64,000 nucleotides of DNA from JACJXF01 sp964349045 (lineage in GTDB: Bacteria; Bacteroidota; Bacteroidia; Bacteroidales; GCA-2748055). The notes under the pieces are model-generated. The model was given only the letters and a program-made list of their open reading frames with translations, had not been told where the DNA came from and searched no databases. Each line of letters begins with the position of its first letter. The stretch's first letter is position 1. Below are positions 7,755-17,044 of this stretch, one piece after another. Where the stretch lies: NCBI GenBank assembly GCA_964349045.1, contig CAYGFI010000007.1:11063-75062 (forward strand). Direction: 5' to 3'. Position numbers and translations under genes: made by a program.

Positions 7755-9719
7755 ATGATGACAGAAAGAAAAAAGATAAGAAGATTTCTGCTGGTTTTTG
7801 CAAATCTTCTGATTAGCGCGGTACTTTTCGGGCAGGGAACCATTATAAAATACCAATCCACATCAGCCCCGGTTACAAATCCTGAAAGAGGTTGGTACGA
7901 TCAATTTTCCAGCCATTCGGGAGGTTCCAGTTTAGGAACTATTTATAAAGGTCTGAAAGCGTATGAGTTAAGAAATAACAGGGAAGAAGATAAGATCACT
8001 CTGATTTTGCGCCTGTTTTATCTCCATGAGTTTCTGAATGAAAATGATGTTAGTGCGGAGTACCTGGGGAAAATGCAGTCAGATTTTGACTCCATACGGG
8101 CAGCGGGAATAAAATGTTTAGTAAGGTTCGCATACAGCGCTTCACAGAGTGCGGCAGTTTGGGATGCAACGCCCGATAAAGTCTTTTCTCATATTGTATC
8201 CCTGAGGGATGTGCTTTCAAATAACAGTGATGTTATTGCAGCAGTGCAGGCTGGGTTTATCGGGGCCTGGGGAGAATGGTATTACTCAAAAAACTTTGCC
8301 GGCAATGGATACGTTCCTGATGCGACCGATCAGCAAAACAGGATTACCTTGGTTGAGAGCCTCCTGAATATCCTCCCGGATAATATAGTTGTAGAAGGAA
8401 GAACCCCTGCTATTATGAAGAACCTGGCAAAAACCAACGACCCTATCAGTGAGGCTGAGGCATTTGACGGCTCATTCAAATCGAGAATAGGACATCATAA
8501 TGACTGTTTCGTGGCCAGCGCTTCCGATTATGGAACCTATACAAATCTGGCCAGTGACCTGGCATACCTTCATGAGACCACAAAATATACAATTACCGGC
8601 GGTGAAACCTGTGACGCTTCAAACAGTTATAGCGACTGCGCTAATAGTGTTTCCCGGATGACAGAATTACACTGGACTTATATGAACCGCGGGTATAATC
8701 AAAAAGTTTACGACAAATGGAAGGAGCAAAATTGTTATGAGAAAGTCAACATTTCTCTTGGATACAGATTAAGGCTGGTTGAAGCAACTATACCAAACAG
8801 TACAGATCAGGGATCATCCCTGGAACTGTCTTTTCAGTTCAGCAACGAAGGGTATGCAGCTCCAACACAGTTCAAACCCATTCAGATTGTGCTGATCCAC
8901 ACCCTTACAGAAACTCAAACAATTTTAGACTATTCAGGCACAAACGATGATATCAGGTTTTGGCTACCCGGTGAGATTCTTACAGCAGGAACTGTATTAG
9001 TTCCTAATGATCTCCCCGATGGAAACTATAGTCTGAGTATCCGTTTCCCTGATAAATCATCACTTTTGGCAAATAATCCGGCCTATTCCATTCAGCTGGC
9101 AAATGCCGGGATTTGGGATCAGGTAAAAGGATTGAACTCACTGAATCACATCCTTTCTGTGGGTACAGGCGGAGAGGGATTTTTGCCTGCATCACCGTCT
9201 GGTGTGGAGGCAACAACACTCTCTGAATCCGGGATCAACCTGGTATGGTCCGACAATTCTGATAATGAAACCGGTTTTGAGATTATGCGCACAGAAGGAA
9301 ACGGGACGGCCTGGGAATATTTAACAACTATCGATCCGGATACTGAAAATTTCACTGACAATAACCTCAAAAGAGGAACATTCTATAACTACATCATCCG
9401 GTCGATCAATGATTATGGTTCCTCTTCCTGGGCCGATATCGCTACCGCTGCTACAATAGGCGTTTCTGTTAACACAGAAAAAATCCCTTCATCAGAGATA
9501 TTTCCAAATCCTCTGGGCAGCAGTAATTTAACAATCCTTTTTCCTGATAATTCAGAGAAAAATATTGTGATTTGCAGTATTACAGGTGCCAGGATTCTTG
9601 AAGCCTCTACCAGCAAAGTAAATTTTCAGATCAGCAGAGAAGTATTTGTTCCCGGGATTTATTTTGTGACGCTCAATCAGAAGAATTCAGGAGAAAAAAG
9701 AAAGCTTATTGTATTTTAG
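7755..9719 (+). CDS. DUF4874/DUF4832-like secreted protein with Fn3 and T9SS tail
   Basis: A 654-residue secreted protein with a signal peptide (FLLVFANLLISAVLFGQ). Residues about 30-330 form a TIM-barrel-like DUF4874/DUF4832 region with NPERGWYDQF near the front and the segment AGFIGAWGEWYYS. A beta-sandwich follows, then a fibronectin type III domain (SGVEATTLSESGINLVWSDNS) and a C-terminal T9SS sorting domain starting near SSEIFPNPLGSS. It should be exported by type IX secretion and attached at the surface. Such barrels are probably glycoside hydrolases, but activity is not established. A related protein lies on the opposite strand at 10311-11828. The stop codon is immediately followed by the heptad array. 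Confidence 0.8.
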   Translation: MMTERKKIRRFLLVFANLLISAVLFGQGTIIKYQSTSAPVTNPERGWYDQFSSHSGGSSLGTIYKGLKAYELRNNREEDKITLILRLFYLHEFLNENDVSAEYLGKMQSDFDSIRAAGIKCLVRFAYSASQSAAVWDATPDKVFSHIVSLRDVLSNNSDVIAAVQAGFIGAWGEWYYSKNFAGNGYVPDATDQQNRITLVESLLNILPDNIVVEGRTPAIMKNLAKTNDPISEAEAFDGSFKSRIGHHNDCFVASASDYGTYTNLASDLAYLHETTKYTITGGETCDASNSYSDCANSVSRMTELHWTYMNRGYNQKVYDKWKEQNCYEKVNISLGYRLRLVEATIPNSTDQGSSLELSFQFSNEGYAAPTQFKPIQIVLIHTLTETQTILDYSGTNDDIRFWLPGEILTAGTVLVPNDLPDGNYSLSIRFPDKSSLLANNPAYSIQLANAGIWDQVKGLNSLNHILSVGTGGEGFLPASPSGVEATTLSESGINLVWSDNSDNETGFEIMRTEGNGTAWEYLTTIDPDTENFTDNNLKRGTFYNYIIRSINDYGSSSWADIATAATIGVSVNTEKIPSSEIFPNPLGSSNLTILFPDNSEKNIVICSITGARILEASTSKVNFQISREVFVPGIYFVTLNQKNSGEKRKLIVF

Positions 9720-10133
9720 GGAAGACGGGAGACGGGAGAAGGAAGAAGGGAGACGGAAGACGGAAGACGGAAGATGGGAGAAGGAAGACGGAAGACGGAA
9801 GACGGAAGATGGGAGAAGGAAGACGGAAGAAGGGAGACGGAAGACGGAAGACGGAAGACGGAAGATGGGAGAAGGAAGACGGAAGATGGGAGAAGGAAGA
9901 CGGAAGACGGAAGACGGAAGATGGGAGAAGGAAGACGGAAGACGGAAGATGGNNNNNNNNNNNNNNNNNNNNNNNNNNNNNNNNNNNNNNNNNNNNNNNN
10001 NNNNNNNNNNNNNNNNNNNNNNNNNNNNNNNNNNNNNNNNNNNNNNNNNNNNAGACGGAAGACGGAAGACGGAAGATGGGAGAAGGAAGACGGAAGACGG
10101 AAGATGGGAGAAGGAAGACGGAAGACGGGAGAT
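9720..10133 (+). repeat. heptanucleotide tandem array (GGAAGAC-type), interrupted by gap
   Basis: Starting on the base after the preceding stop codon, the sequence is an unbroken run of 7-base units: GGAAGAC, GGAAGAT, GGGAGAA, GGAAGAA and GGGAGAC. About 33 units precede the N gap and about 11 follow it. The plus strand is almost pure purine. Because 7 is not a multiple of 3 and no unit makes a stop in any frame, long apparent ORFs cross it on both strands; these are artefacts. The true length is unknown because of the gap. Confidence 0.95.
9953..10052. other. assembly gap (100 N) inside the heptad array
   Basis: Exactly 100 N, the usual placeholder for a gap of unknown size. It lies within the tandem repeat, which explains why assembly failed here. 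Confidence 0.98.
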
Positions 10134-10256
10134 TAAAGCAGAAAGATAGGATACTGAGAAGATACATACATATTTACTCATTCTCACAGCGCAGCGGATT
10201 CACTATTCTTAAAGTATGGACTTCACAACCGCCTTCCCTTTCCAGCGACCGGTGCA

Positions 10257-10284
10257 GTCTTCGGTCTTCCGTCTTCGGTCTTCA
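10257..10284 (-). repeat. four heptads of the array in inverted orientation
   Basis: GTCTTCG, GTCTTCC, GTCTTCG and GTCTTCA follow one another. They are the reverse complement of the GGAAGAC-type units, 123 bases beyond the array. The remainder of 10134-10310 shows no gene. Confidence 0.75.
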
Positions 10285-10310
10285 AACTTTTATACTGCCC
10301 CCCAATTTTT

Positions 10311-11828
10311 CTATAGAATCAAAAACCTGTTCGATGTAACCTTTGCATCACCAACCACCTTCAGGTAATAAAGGCCATTAATTAAATTACTTGTTTCAAT
10401 TGTTGTGACCTCATGATTTGAGTTACCCGACAATTCAAGTTTTCCCAAACCATTGTATACATAATATCTCATTTCCTCCCCGTTGTTATTACCTGGCAGA
10501 AATACAGTTTCTCCCTTTTTAACCGGATTCGGATATAACAAGCCAGGAAGCTTATGACTTTGTTTATTTATGTTTTCTGCCGGAAAGTTCTGCGTGCCAT
10601 AAAATTGTATTTTTTGACCCGCAACCAGTTTATCACATTCAATAGTTATTTCCGCACCATCAGCTCCGGCCGGCACACCAAATGTTTGCGTCTCGCCGGG
10701 CGCTAAAAGTTTAAGCGATTGAGGTGATCTGATACCATCTACGGCAATAAATGCATCATAATAAATTGGGGCGACTCCATAGTTTAGAATTTCAAAAACC
10801 GATGTATCTGATGCCGTCTTCAGACTTACAATCTTAAACCTGTATCCCGAGGCCATGCTTGCCTGTTTAATTCTTTCCATGGGATGATATCGTGGCTGAT
10901 CATTCCCCATGATATAGGTAATATGAAAATCCCATGCAAATACTTCATATGGTTTGCCATACGGACCGCTGGGAGTATCCAGTACATGTTCCTGGTCAAA
11001 GTCGGAATAATAACTGAATTCACCACCGGCAGGGGAGGATTTATATCTTTCCCGGTCGAAAAAATTCCAGTTAGTGGTGTTATATCCACTGTGATTTCTA
11101 TGCATAAAGGAGTCATCAAAAACACCGAACCTGATATTTTTTAATTCCGGTTTTGCTGCAAATGGGGAGTATTTATTATCTGCTGCATCAATGGAAATAC
11201 TCCAGGGAATATTCGTAAAGGTGGAATCGAGATGGTAAAAAAAAGCTTCCTGAAAATCTTTATCCGGGAAAGTACCGCCTAAAGAAAAAGGTCCGCTATA
11301 GATGTGATATTCCGCCCACAGACCAAACCCCACCTGGATAAATGCCAGTCGGGGATCATTATCGTATTTCTCTGCAAATTTGGTATAAAATTCCAGGGTA
11401 AAGCGCTTTAGTTCCGGGTTTGACCAATCGGGGAAATGAGTATCTTTTCCTTCTGACTTTCCTACTGTTTCATGATAATCCCCTCTCTTCATAATATAAT
11501 CCGGTACAGAAGTTGTATATCCCGGGTAGACATAGCGAAAACGGAATATAGCCTGGTGCTTACGGTTTGAAATGGCATTTAGTTTATTCTCAACGGCATC
11601 CCAGTTATAAACTCCGCTATCTTTAACAATATCATTATACAACATATAAGAAAACTCCAATGATATTGCGTCTGTGCTGTTGTTACCGGAACTGTGCCAG
11701 AAAACGATACCTGTCATGGGTTGCACTTCCGTTATCGAGTCAATGGGATAAAGATTTACAAATTCCACCTGGGCAAAAACAAGGATTGAAATGGCTGATA
11801 TATACAGAGTCAGGAAAGGTTTTTTCAT
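10311..11828 (-). CDS. DUF4832-like TIM-barrel protein with T9SS tail
   Basis: A 505-residue secreted protein with signal peptide (FLTLYISAISILVFAQ). The barrel-like part includes FRFRYVYPGY, FIQVGFGLWAEYHIY and WNFFDRERYK, which resemble DUF4832 proteins and glycoside hydrolases of the GH42-like clan. A beta-sandwich follows (APGETQTFGVPAGADG), then a T9SS sorting domain starting at LLYPNPVKKGE. It is likely a surface-exposed or released glycan-active protein. It converges with the related protein at 7755-9719 across the heptad array. It lies downstream of the susCD pair but behind a terminator, so it probably has its own promoter. Catalytic residues were not assigned. Confidence 0.75.
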   Translation of the reverse strand: MKKPFLTLYISAISILVFAQVEFVNLYPIDSITEVQPMTGIVFWHSSGNNSTDAISLEFSYMLYNDIVKDSGVYNWDAVENKLNAISNRKHQAIFRFRYVYPGYTTSVPDYIMKRGDYHETVGKSEGKDTHFPDWSNPELKRFTLEFYTKFAEKYDNDPRLAFIQVGFGLWAEYHIYSGPFSLGGTFPDKDFQEAFFYHLDSTFTNIPWSISIDAADNKYSPFAAKPELKNIRFGVFDDSFMHRNHSGYNTTNWNFFDRERYKSSPAGGEFSYYSDFDQEHVLDTPSGPYGKPYEVFAWDFHITYIMGNDQPRYHPMERIKQASMASGYRFKIVSLKTASDTSVFEILNYGVAPIYYDAFIAVDGIRSPQSLKLLAPGETQTFGVPAGADGAEITIECDKLVAGQKIQFYGTQNFPAENINKQSHKLPGLLYPNPVKKGETVFLPGNNNGEEMRYYVYNGLGKLELSGNSNHEVTTIETSNLINGLYYLKVVGDAKVTSNRFLIL

Positions 11829-11864
11829 ATTTGTTCAGTATAAATGAAAATCTTCATAAAGATG

Positions 11865-11907
11865 AAAAAAGGGCAGGAAAAAGGCCAAAGGCTCATCTCA
11901 CTGCCCT
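11865..11907 (-). terminator. rho-independent terminator after susD (minus strand)
   Basis: Read on the minus strand, AGGGCAG (11907-11901) pairs with CTGCCCT (11876-11870), followed directly by a run of T (11869-11865). The loop holds a small inner GCC/GGC hairpin. It lies 25 bases beyond the susD stop and closes the susCD operon. Confidence 0.8.
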
Positions 11908-11931
11908 GAATTGATTTAAGTACTAACTTAC

Positions 11932-13425
11932 TTAATCGTTTTGTTCACAGAGTGGATTATAAGCAATCTCCTGTGAAGCAGGAATATAGTATATCTGCCG
12001 GGGTCCGTTATATGGATAGATATCCGGTCCACCGGTTACATTTTGCGCGGAACTGAAGGATCTGTCCAGGTCAATCTTATTCCTCATGAGATCATCCCTG
12101 CGGTGGCCTTCAAATGCCAGTTCGAGTCTTCTCTCATTAAGAACCGCATCGAGTACTGTTGCAAAACCATGACTGGCCAGGTTTTCCACTGTAATAAGTT
12201 CGTCACCTGATAAGCCAGCTCTTTCCCTTATCTTTTTAACATCAGCAAGGGCTAGTTCATCCATTCCAAGGTGAGCATATGCTTCAGCCCTGTTAAGGTA
12301 AACTTCCGAAAGACGCATAAAAATGGGGGAATGTGCTGTTGCGATACCGTTTTGATAGGAAAACTTGGTCATATAAATCTTTTCATACGGGGTACCCTGG
12401 TATAATGCAGGACTACCATTTACAAAAACCGTATCGATCAATTGATTTCGTACATCGTGAGGATATTGTGAAATTAATTCACGGAAAGGCTGCGAGGGAA
12501 ATACCTCTCCCCATCCCTTATCACCGTTGTACATGGAACCGATGGCCCCCGAACCGCGATTTTCCGTGTCGTCGTGATATAATATAAACATAGCTTCCTT
12601 TGAAGTAGCTGTATTATGCAAAGCATTTATATAACTATCATTGGGTTCGAGTTCAAAAGGAGAGTTATCTATTACACCGGTCGCTACATTAATTACGGAG
12701 TCATAATCGCCGGTAAAGAGGTATGCTCTCGAAAGGTAACCCAGTGCTGCATACTTATTTCCATATTTTATCGGATCAGTTGCTCTCGTTGTCATTAATT
12801 CAGCGCCCTTCTTCAGGTCGCTGATAATCTGCTTATAAGTATCCCCAACGGTAGCCCTGGCTTTGGCATCTTCTCCACCAAGACCCGTTCTCAGGATAAC
12901 TCCGTTATTTGCCAATCCATGGGAAGGTGGGAATGAAAACAATCTTGCCAGATCGAAGAAGGCGATCCCCCGGTAAAAATAACTTTCACCAATGTATTGT
13001 TTTTTCTCAGCGCTGGTCCCCGCATCAACAGTAATATTGTTAATTATCGTGTTTGTATTCAGGATAATTTTATATGCGGTAGCCCAAAAATAAGACATGT
13101 TTTGCTGTGAAAGGATATGAGCCCGGTTGAATGACAACCACAGGGCATCCGTGGTACTCTTAACAATCAGTACATTATCTGAAGGAAACTCCGTAGTTTG
13201 AAAAAGGATTCGTACATAAACATTATTCGATTCGTCTCCCAGGAGATCTTTCATCATTCTTAATGATCCGTTTGCAAGACCCTGCATACCCTGTTCATCA
13301 AGCAAAAGCTGTTCTGCAGTAAGGGCATCATAGGGTTTGAGGTCTAGGAATTCCTCACAGCCAAATGAAAATGTCATGAGGAAAACAATTACCAGGCTGA
13401 AATATTTATTTGATATATTTTTCAT
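11932..13425 (-). CDS. SusD/RagB-family glycan-binding lipoprotein
   Basis: A 497-residue outer-membrane lipoprotein. The signal sequence ends with lipobox FSFGC, then EEFLDLKPYDALT, the usual SusD start. The N-terminal TPR-like helices include YFWATAYKIILNTNTIINN and GESYFYRGIAFFDLARLF. The C-terminal end has RLSEVYLNRAEAYA and LNERRLELAFEGHRRDDLMR, both hallmarks of the family. It caps the paired SusC transporter and captures oligosaccharides at the surface. It follows susC by 18 bases, is the last gene of a two-gene operon and is followed by a terminator. The ligand is unknown. Confidence 0.95.
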   Translation of the reverse strand: MKNISNKYFSLVIVFLMTFSFGCEEFLDLKPYDALTAEQLLLDEQGMQGLANGSLRMMKDLLGDESNNVYVRILFQTTEFPSDNVLIVKSTTDALWLSFNRAHILSQQNMSYFWATAYKIILNTNTIINNITVDAGTSAEKKQYIGESYFYRGIAFFDLARLFSFPPSHGLANNGVILRTGLGGEDAKARATVGDTYKQIISDLKKGAELMTTRATDPIKYGNKYAALGYLSRAYLFTGDYDSVINVATGVIDNSPFELEPNDSYINALHNTATSKEAMFILYHDDTENRGSGAIGSMYNGDKGWGEVFPSQPFRELISQYPHDVRNQLIDTVFVNGSPALYQGTPYEKIYMTKFSYQNGIATAHSPIFMRLSEVYLNRAEAYAHLGMDELALADVKKIRERAGLSGDELITVENLASHGFATVLDAVLNERRLELAFEGHRRDDLMRNKIDLDRSFSSAQNVTGGPDIYPYNGPRQIYYIPASQEIAYNPLCEQND

Positions 13426-13443
13426 AAAAGTGTCTGTTAGATG

Positions 13444-16400
13444 TTAAAAACTGATGTCAAGACCCAACATATACTGCTTGTTGATCGGGTACTTAAAATA
13501 TTGAGTTCCGGGTAATGTCCATGAACCCATATATAGAGGCACATCCGGATCAGCTCCTGAATATTTTGTCAGGGTAAACAAATTGTCCATGCTTAACGAA
13601 ACCCGGAGACCTTTAAGTTTGATCATTTGCACATACTTTTGTGAAAGGTCATAGGCAAAGCTGAGGTTTCTTAACCTAAGGTAAGTACCGTCTTCCAGGT
13701 ATCTGGAAGAGTATTTATTTGAATTTTTGTTACCCCCGTAAACCGGTTCAGGATGGGTTGCATTATCACCGGGATTTTCCCAGCGCGACCATCCATCCTG
13801 TAAAACCATTGAATTTACCGAAATATTTTCTCCATCGTTATCTGATTCCTGGCGACTCGAATGATAAATCATATTACCAACCGAGTATGAAAAAGCCGCA
13901 TTCATTGAAAATCCTTTATAAGATAAGTAAGTGCCAAATCCGCCGGCAAAATCAGGAAATGGTGATCCCATTACCTGGTAATCTTCTGCGGCTACTGTGT
14001 AGATGTTTGTTGCTACACGATCAATTTCCTTCCCTTCAGAATCATAAATTATATCTTCCCACAAAGGATCACCGTTATCAGGATCAACTCCAAGCCATTT
14101 CGGCATATACCAGTCAAAAGCTCCTCCGTCAACTACAAGAATCTGGGATAAGTCGCCCCTGCTGATTACCATTTCAGTTACAGATTCTTTATCAGAAAGA
14201 GCATTTAGTTTATTCTTATTGGAAGCGATATTGAAATTGAAAGACCATGTGATGTCCTTTGTCTTCATGGCAGTTGCATTTACTGCCAGCTCGATACCGG
14301 TATTCTGAATTTCTCCAACATTCGCCCACTGAAACTCATAACCTTTCGAAGAAGGCAAAGGATTCTGAAAAAGAAGATCCTTTGTTCTTGTGTCGTAGAA
14401 ATCGATATTAGCCTCAACACGTTTTAAAAATCCGATATCAAAACCAATATTTAAGGGATTACTTGTTTCCCAGGTCAGATCGTAATTGCCCGGCACCTCG
14501 GGAAAATAGGGAGACTGTCCGTTATAAATTCCTGCAGCGGTAAATGATGGGAAATAAGGATAGTATGAGCCATTGGGAAAGGAAGAATTTCCAACGGCGC
14601 CATAGCTTCCTCTTAGTTTCATATAATGAATGGCTTCAATCTTCTTAATAAATTCTTCATTGCTTATTAACCATGAAGCAGCATAAGTAAAGAAATTTGC
14701 GTATTTATTTGCAGGTGCAAATTTTGAGTTTCCATCACGACGAAAAGAAGCAGTTACAAAATACTTTTTGTTGTAATTGTAATTCATTTGCGACAGAACA
14801 GAGACTCCTCTGGATTCAATAATGGTCCCGGTAGGGCGTTCCTGTGCACCCGCTACACCTAATACCTCTGATCCGTGCAAAAATCCAACGGCTTCACCTC
14901 CGAGGTCCCGTTCGCTTTTGTAACTTCCGATTTCCACTCCTGCAAGTCCATCAATACCATGCAAGCCGAATGTTTTATCGAATTTTAAAAGGGATGTATT
15001 TCCAATCGATTGATCAAGAGAAATATCATTGGAAATTCTTCCATTATCAGAAGATCCTTCATAACTTTTTGGAGAATAGATAGCTTCATATTTACTAAAA
15101 CCCATTCCCAACGTGGTCCATGAATCTACTTTCAACCAGTCAAATAATTTAATGCCGAGCACAACATTCGCTGATCCGTCTAATCCATATCCACCTTCCC
15201 TGTTGTATTGCTCTGAATGATAAGGATTGCTGATCAGGTTTGAGAGCCATCCCGCCTTATTCACATTATAGATTAACTCCCCGTTAGCATCAACAGGTTG
15301 GTCCCATGGCTGAAGCCTGAACGCACCTTCAGACATATTCCAGTTGGCATAGGTACTTTTTCCGTAATTCATGACGAAATTTGTACCAATATTTACCCTG
15401 TCATTCAGCTGGTATTTTATATTGGAACGCATACTCAGGCGGTCATAGGTAGTACTTCTTAATGTTCCTTCATCGTCCATATAATCGACGGATAGATAAT
15501 AACTGGTTTTCTCGCTTCCACCCATCGCAGATACGTTTACAGTGGTAATATTCGATTGCCGGTAGGTATTATTCACCCAATCGTAATCGTATTTTAACAG
15601 GCTGTCGGGCCGCGCAGTTTTAAATAGCGCCGGAGAATATAGAGATTGGTGGTAAGAATATAATTCAGGCGTATTCATCAATTGATAATTTCCGAATTCA
15701 GGAGTTTTAATTCCCCGCCGGATTTGAGCCCTGATCTCTGATTTTCCCGGTGTGCCACTTTTAGTTTTTATCAGAATAACCCCGGCAGCCGCCGCTGACC
15801 CATAAAGTCCGGTAGCGCCGGCATCTTTAAGTACAGACACACTTTCGATATCATTAGGATTATAGGAGCCCCCGATAATTCCATCCACGACAACCAATGG
15901 TTGTTGCGGGGAAAAGACAGAACCTACACCCCGGATCCTGATATCACTTGCTTCTCCCGGTTGACCGGATGCAGTTTGAACATGGACACCGGCAACTTTT
16001 CCAATCAGCATATCCTGTATACTGTTCACTGTCACCTGGTTGATATCATTCGAATTTAATGATACAACAGAACTGGAAATCTCAGTTCTTGTTTTTTCTG
16101 AGTATGCTGTAACAACAACTTCTTCCATATTTAACAGGTCCTGCTCAAGCGCTACATCGAGGATTGTCCTGTTTTCTACTTGCATCTCCTGTTTCAGAAA
16201 TCCAACGTATGAGAAAACCAATTTTGCAGACTGATTGCTTACTGTAATCGTGTAGTATCCATTTAAATCTGTCACAACACCGTTGGTAGTTCCTTTTTCA
16301 ACCACTGTTGCCCCGGGTAGAGGAGCATTTTCGAGAGCAGATATCACGGTTCCATTTACAATTACCTGCCCGTTTAATTGGGATACTATCATTAAAAACA

Positions 16401-16452
16401 GTAAGACGGAACCCAGCCGGCCAAGAACTTTTTGCACATTTTTATTCATCAT
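13444..16452 (-). CDS. SusC/RagA-family TonB-dependent transporter
   Basis: A 1002-residue outer-membrane importer of oligosaccharides energised by TonB. After the signal peptide comes a carboxypeptidase-regulatory-like domain (GTVISALENAPLPGATVVEKG, GYYTITVSNQSAKLVFSYVG). Next are a TonB-box region (MEEVVVTAY) and the plug with SDIRIRGVGS, PLVVVDGII and ATGLYGSAAAAGVILIKTKSG. A 22-strand barrel is expected to the C-terminal Phe. The start is one of two adjacent ATGs (16452 or 16449). A promoter and a pair of direct repeats lie just upstream. The pair is divergent from the HTCS gene but separated from it by a toxin-antitoxin module. Confidence 0.95.
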   Translation of the reverse strand: MMNKNVQKVLGRLGSVLLFLMIVSQLNGQVIVNGTVISALENAPLPGATVVEKGTTNGVVTDLNGYYTITVSNQSAKLVFSYVGFLKQEMQVENRTILDVALEQDLLNMEEVVVTAYSEKTRTEISSSVVSLNSNDINQVTVNSIQDMLIGKVAGVHVQTASGQPGEASDIRIRGVGSVFSPQQPLVVVDGIIGGSYNPNDIESVSVLKDAGATGLYGSAAAAGVILIKTKSGTPGKSEIRAQIRRGIKTPEFGNYQLMNTPELYSYHQSLYSPALFKTARPDSLLKYDYDWVNNTYRQSNITTVNVSAMGGSEKTSYYLSVDYMDDEGTLRSTTYDRLSMRSNIKYQLNDRVNIGTNFVMNYGKSTYANWNMSEGAFRLQPWDQPVDANGELIYNVNKAGWLSNLISNPYHSEQYNREGGYGLDGSANVVLGIKLFDWLKVDSWTTLGMGFSKYEAIYSPKSYEGSSDNGRISNDISLDQSIGNTSLLKFDKTFGLHGIDGLAGVEIGSYKSERDLGGEAVGFLHGSEVLGVAGAQERPTGTIIESRGVSVLSQMNYNYNKKYFVTASFRRDGNSKFAPANKYANFFTYAASWLISNEEFIKKIEAIHYMKLRGSYGAVGNSSFPNGSYYPYFPSFTAAGIYNGQSPYFPEVPGNYDLTWETSNPLNIGFDIGFLKRVEANIDFYDTRTKDLLFQNPLPSSKGYEFQWANVGEIQNTGIELAVNATAMKTKDITWSFNFNIASNKNKLNALSDKESVTEMVISRGDLSQILVVDGGAFDWYMPKWLGVDPDNGDPLWEDIIYDSEGKEIDRVATNIYTVAAEDYQVMGSPFPDFAGGFGTYLSYKGFSMNAAFSYSVGNMIYHSSRQESDNDGENISVNSMVLQDGWSRWENPGDNATHPEPVYGGNKNSNKYSSRYLEDGTYLRLRNLSFAYDLSQKYVQMIKLKGLRVSLSMDNLFTLTKYSGADPDVPLYMGSWTLPGTQYFKYPINKQYMLGLDISF

Positions 16453-16503
16453 AAGAGTTCGTTTAGATTTGTAGAAAAATTAGCCATTGGTAAAGGTACA
16501 TTA

Positions 16504-16536
16504 CAAATATAAACAATCATTTATACTTTCGTACAA
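16504..16536 (-). promoter_or_regulatory. Bacteroidota-type promoter of susC (minus strand)
   Basis: On the minus strand, TATATTTG (16511-16504) matches the Bacteroidota -7 consensus TAnnTTTG exactly. A TTG (16536-16534) lies 22 bases upstream, near the -33 position. Transcription would start roughly 40-50 bases before the susC ATG. Confidence 0.6.
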
Positions 16537-16544
16537 CTTTCGTA
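16525..16544 (-). promoter_or_regulatory. direct repeat ACTTTCGTA x2, possible activator site
   Basis: ACTTTCGTA occurs at 16525-16533 and again at 16536-16544, 11 bp apart, which is about one helical turn. The repeats overlap and extend upstream of the -33 element of the susC promoter. Tandem sites in this position suit an activator, such as the AraC-type output domain of the HTCS encoded nearby. That link is inference. Confidence 0.45.
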
Positions 16545-16573
16545 AACTTTTTTAAAGTTATTTTAGGGTTTCG

Positions 16574-17044
16574 TTAGGTTATTATTTTCCCAAACAACCT
16601 CTCATCAAAACCAAATGCCCTCGTTTTTATGATAGAAATTGAACCAATATCTTTATGACCTGGGTTAATTAAGTAATTAAAATCCCCCTGCACTACTGCC
16701 GAAGGCACTTTCAAAACGAGAGCCTTTTTTTCTTTAATGAAACCGTCACCAATAGCCTGTGTAATCTGCTTGAAACCAAATGACTGCCAATTTTGAGGTA
16801 ATTCATCTTCAAATACTTCAATAATTTGCAAATTATCAGGAATCCCGATTTCAACCATAAAAAAATCCGTCGGAAGACAACCCAAAGGCGTGTGTACAGC
16901 AATCTCTACCATACATAAAGCCCTTGATGAAGACGTGTAGACAACCGGGATACCCTTACTATTCCAGCGCCCTCCTGTAATTTCGGCCCCGTGACCCGAA
17001 AGATCGTTTTTCCAGGCCGACTTACAAAGACGGAAAACAATCAT
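16574..17044 (-). CDS. RES-domain toxin (NAD+-degrading type)
   Basis: A 156-residue RES-family protein. Family residues are visible: Arg at FRLCK near the start, GGRWNSKGIPVVYTSSS with the second conserved Arg, an early Glu (MVEIAVHTPL), and the late Ser/Asn segment NYLINPGHKD. RES toxins in RES-Xre modules deplete NAD+ and halt growth. Its start overlaps the antitoxin stop by 4 bases (ATGA), so it is translated after the antitoxin. The module lies between the minus-strand susCD pair and the HTCS gene. Length is normal and there is no sign of decay. Confidence 0.88.
   Translation of the reverse strand: MIVFRLCKSAWKNDLSGHGAEITGGRWNSKGIPVVYTSSSRALCMVEIAVHTPLGCLPTDFFMVEIGIPDNLQIIEVFEDELPQNWQSFGFKQITQAIGDGFIKEKKALVLKVPSAVVQGDFNYLINPGHKDIGSISIIKTRAFGFDERLFGKIIT

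Noticed and set aside
9720..10133. CRISPR array
   Set aside because: Units are 7 bases with no spacers; no cas genes nearby.
9687..10339. Several long ORFs on both strands with 7-residue periodic products
   Set aside because: They come from the heptad array, which makes no stop in any frame, and they run through 100 N. No start signal or family support.
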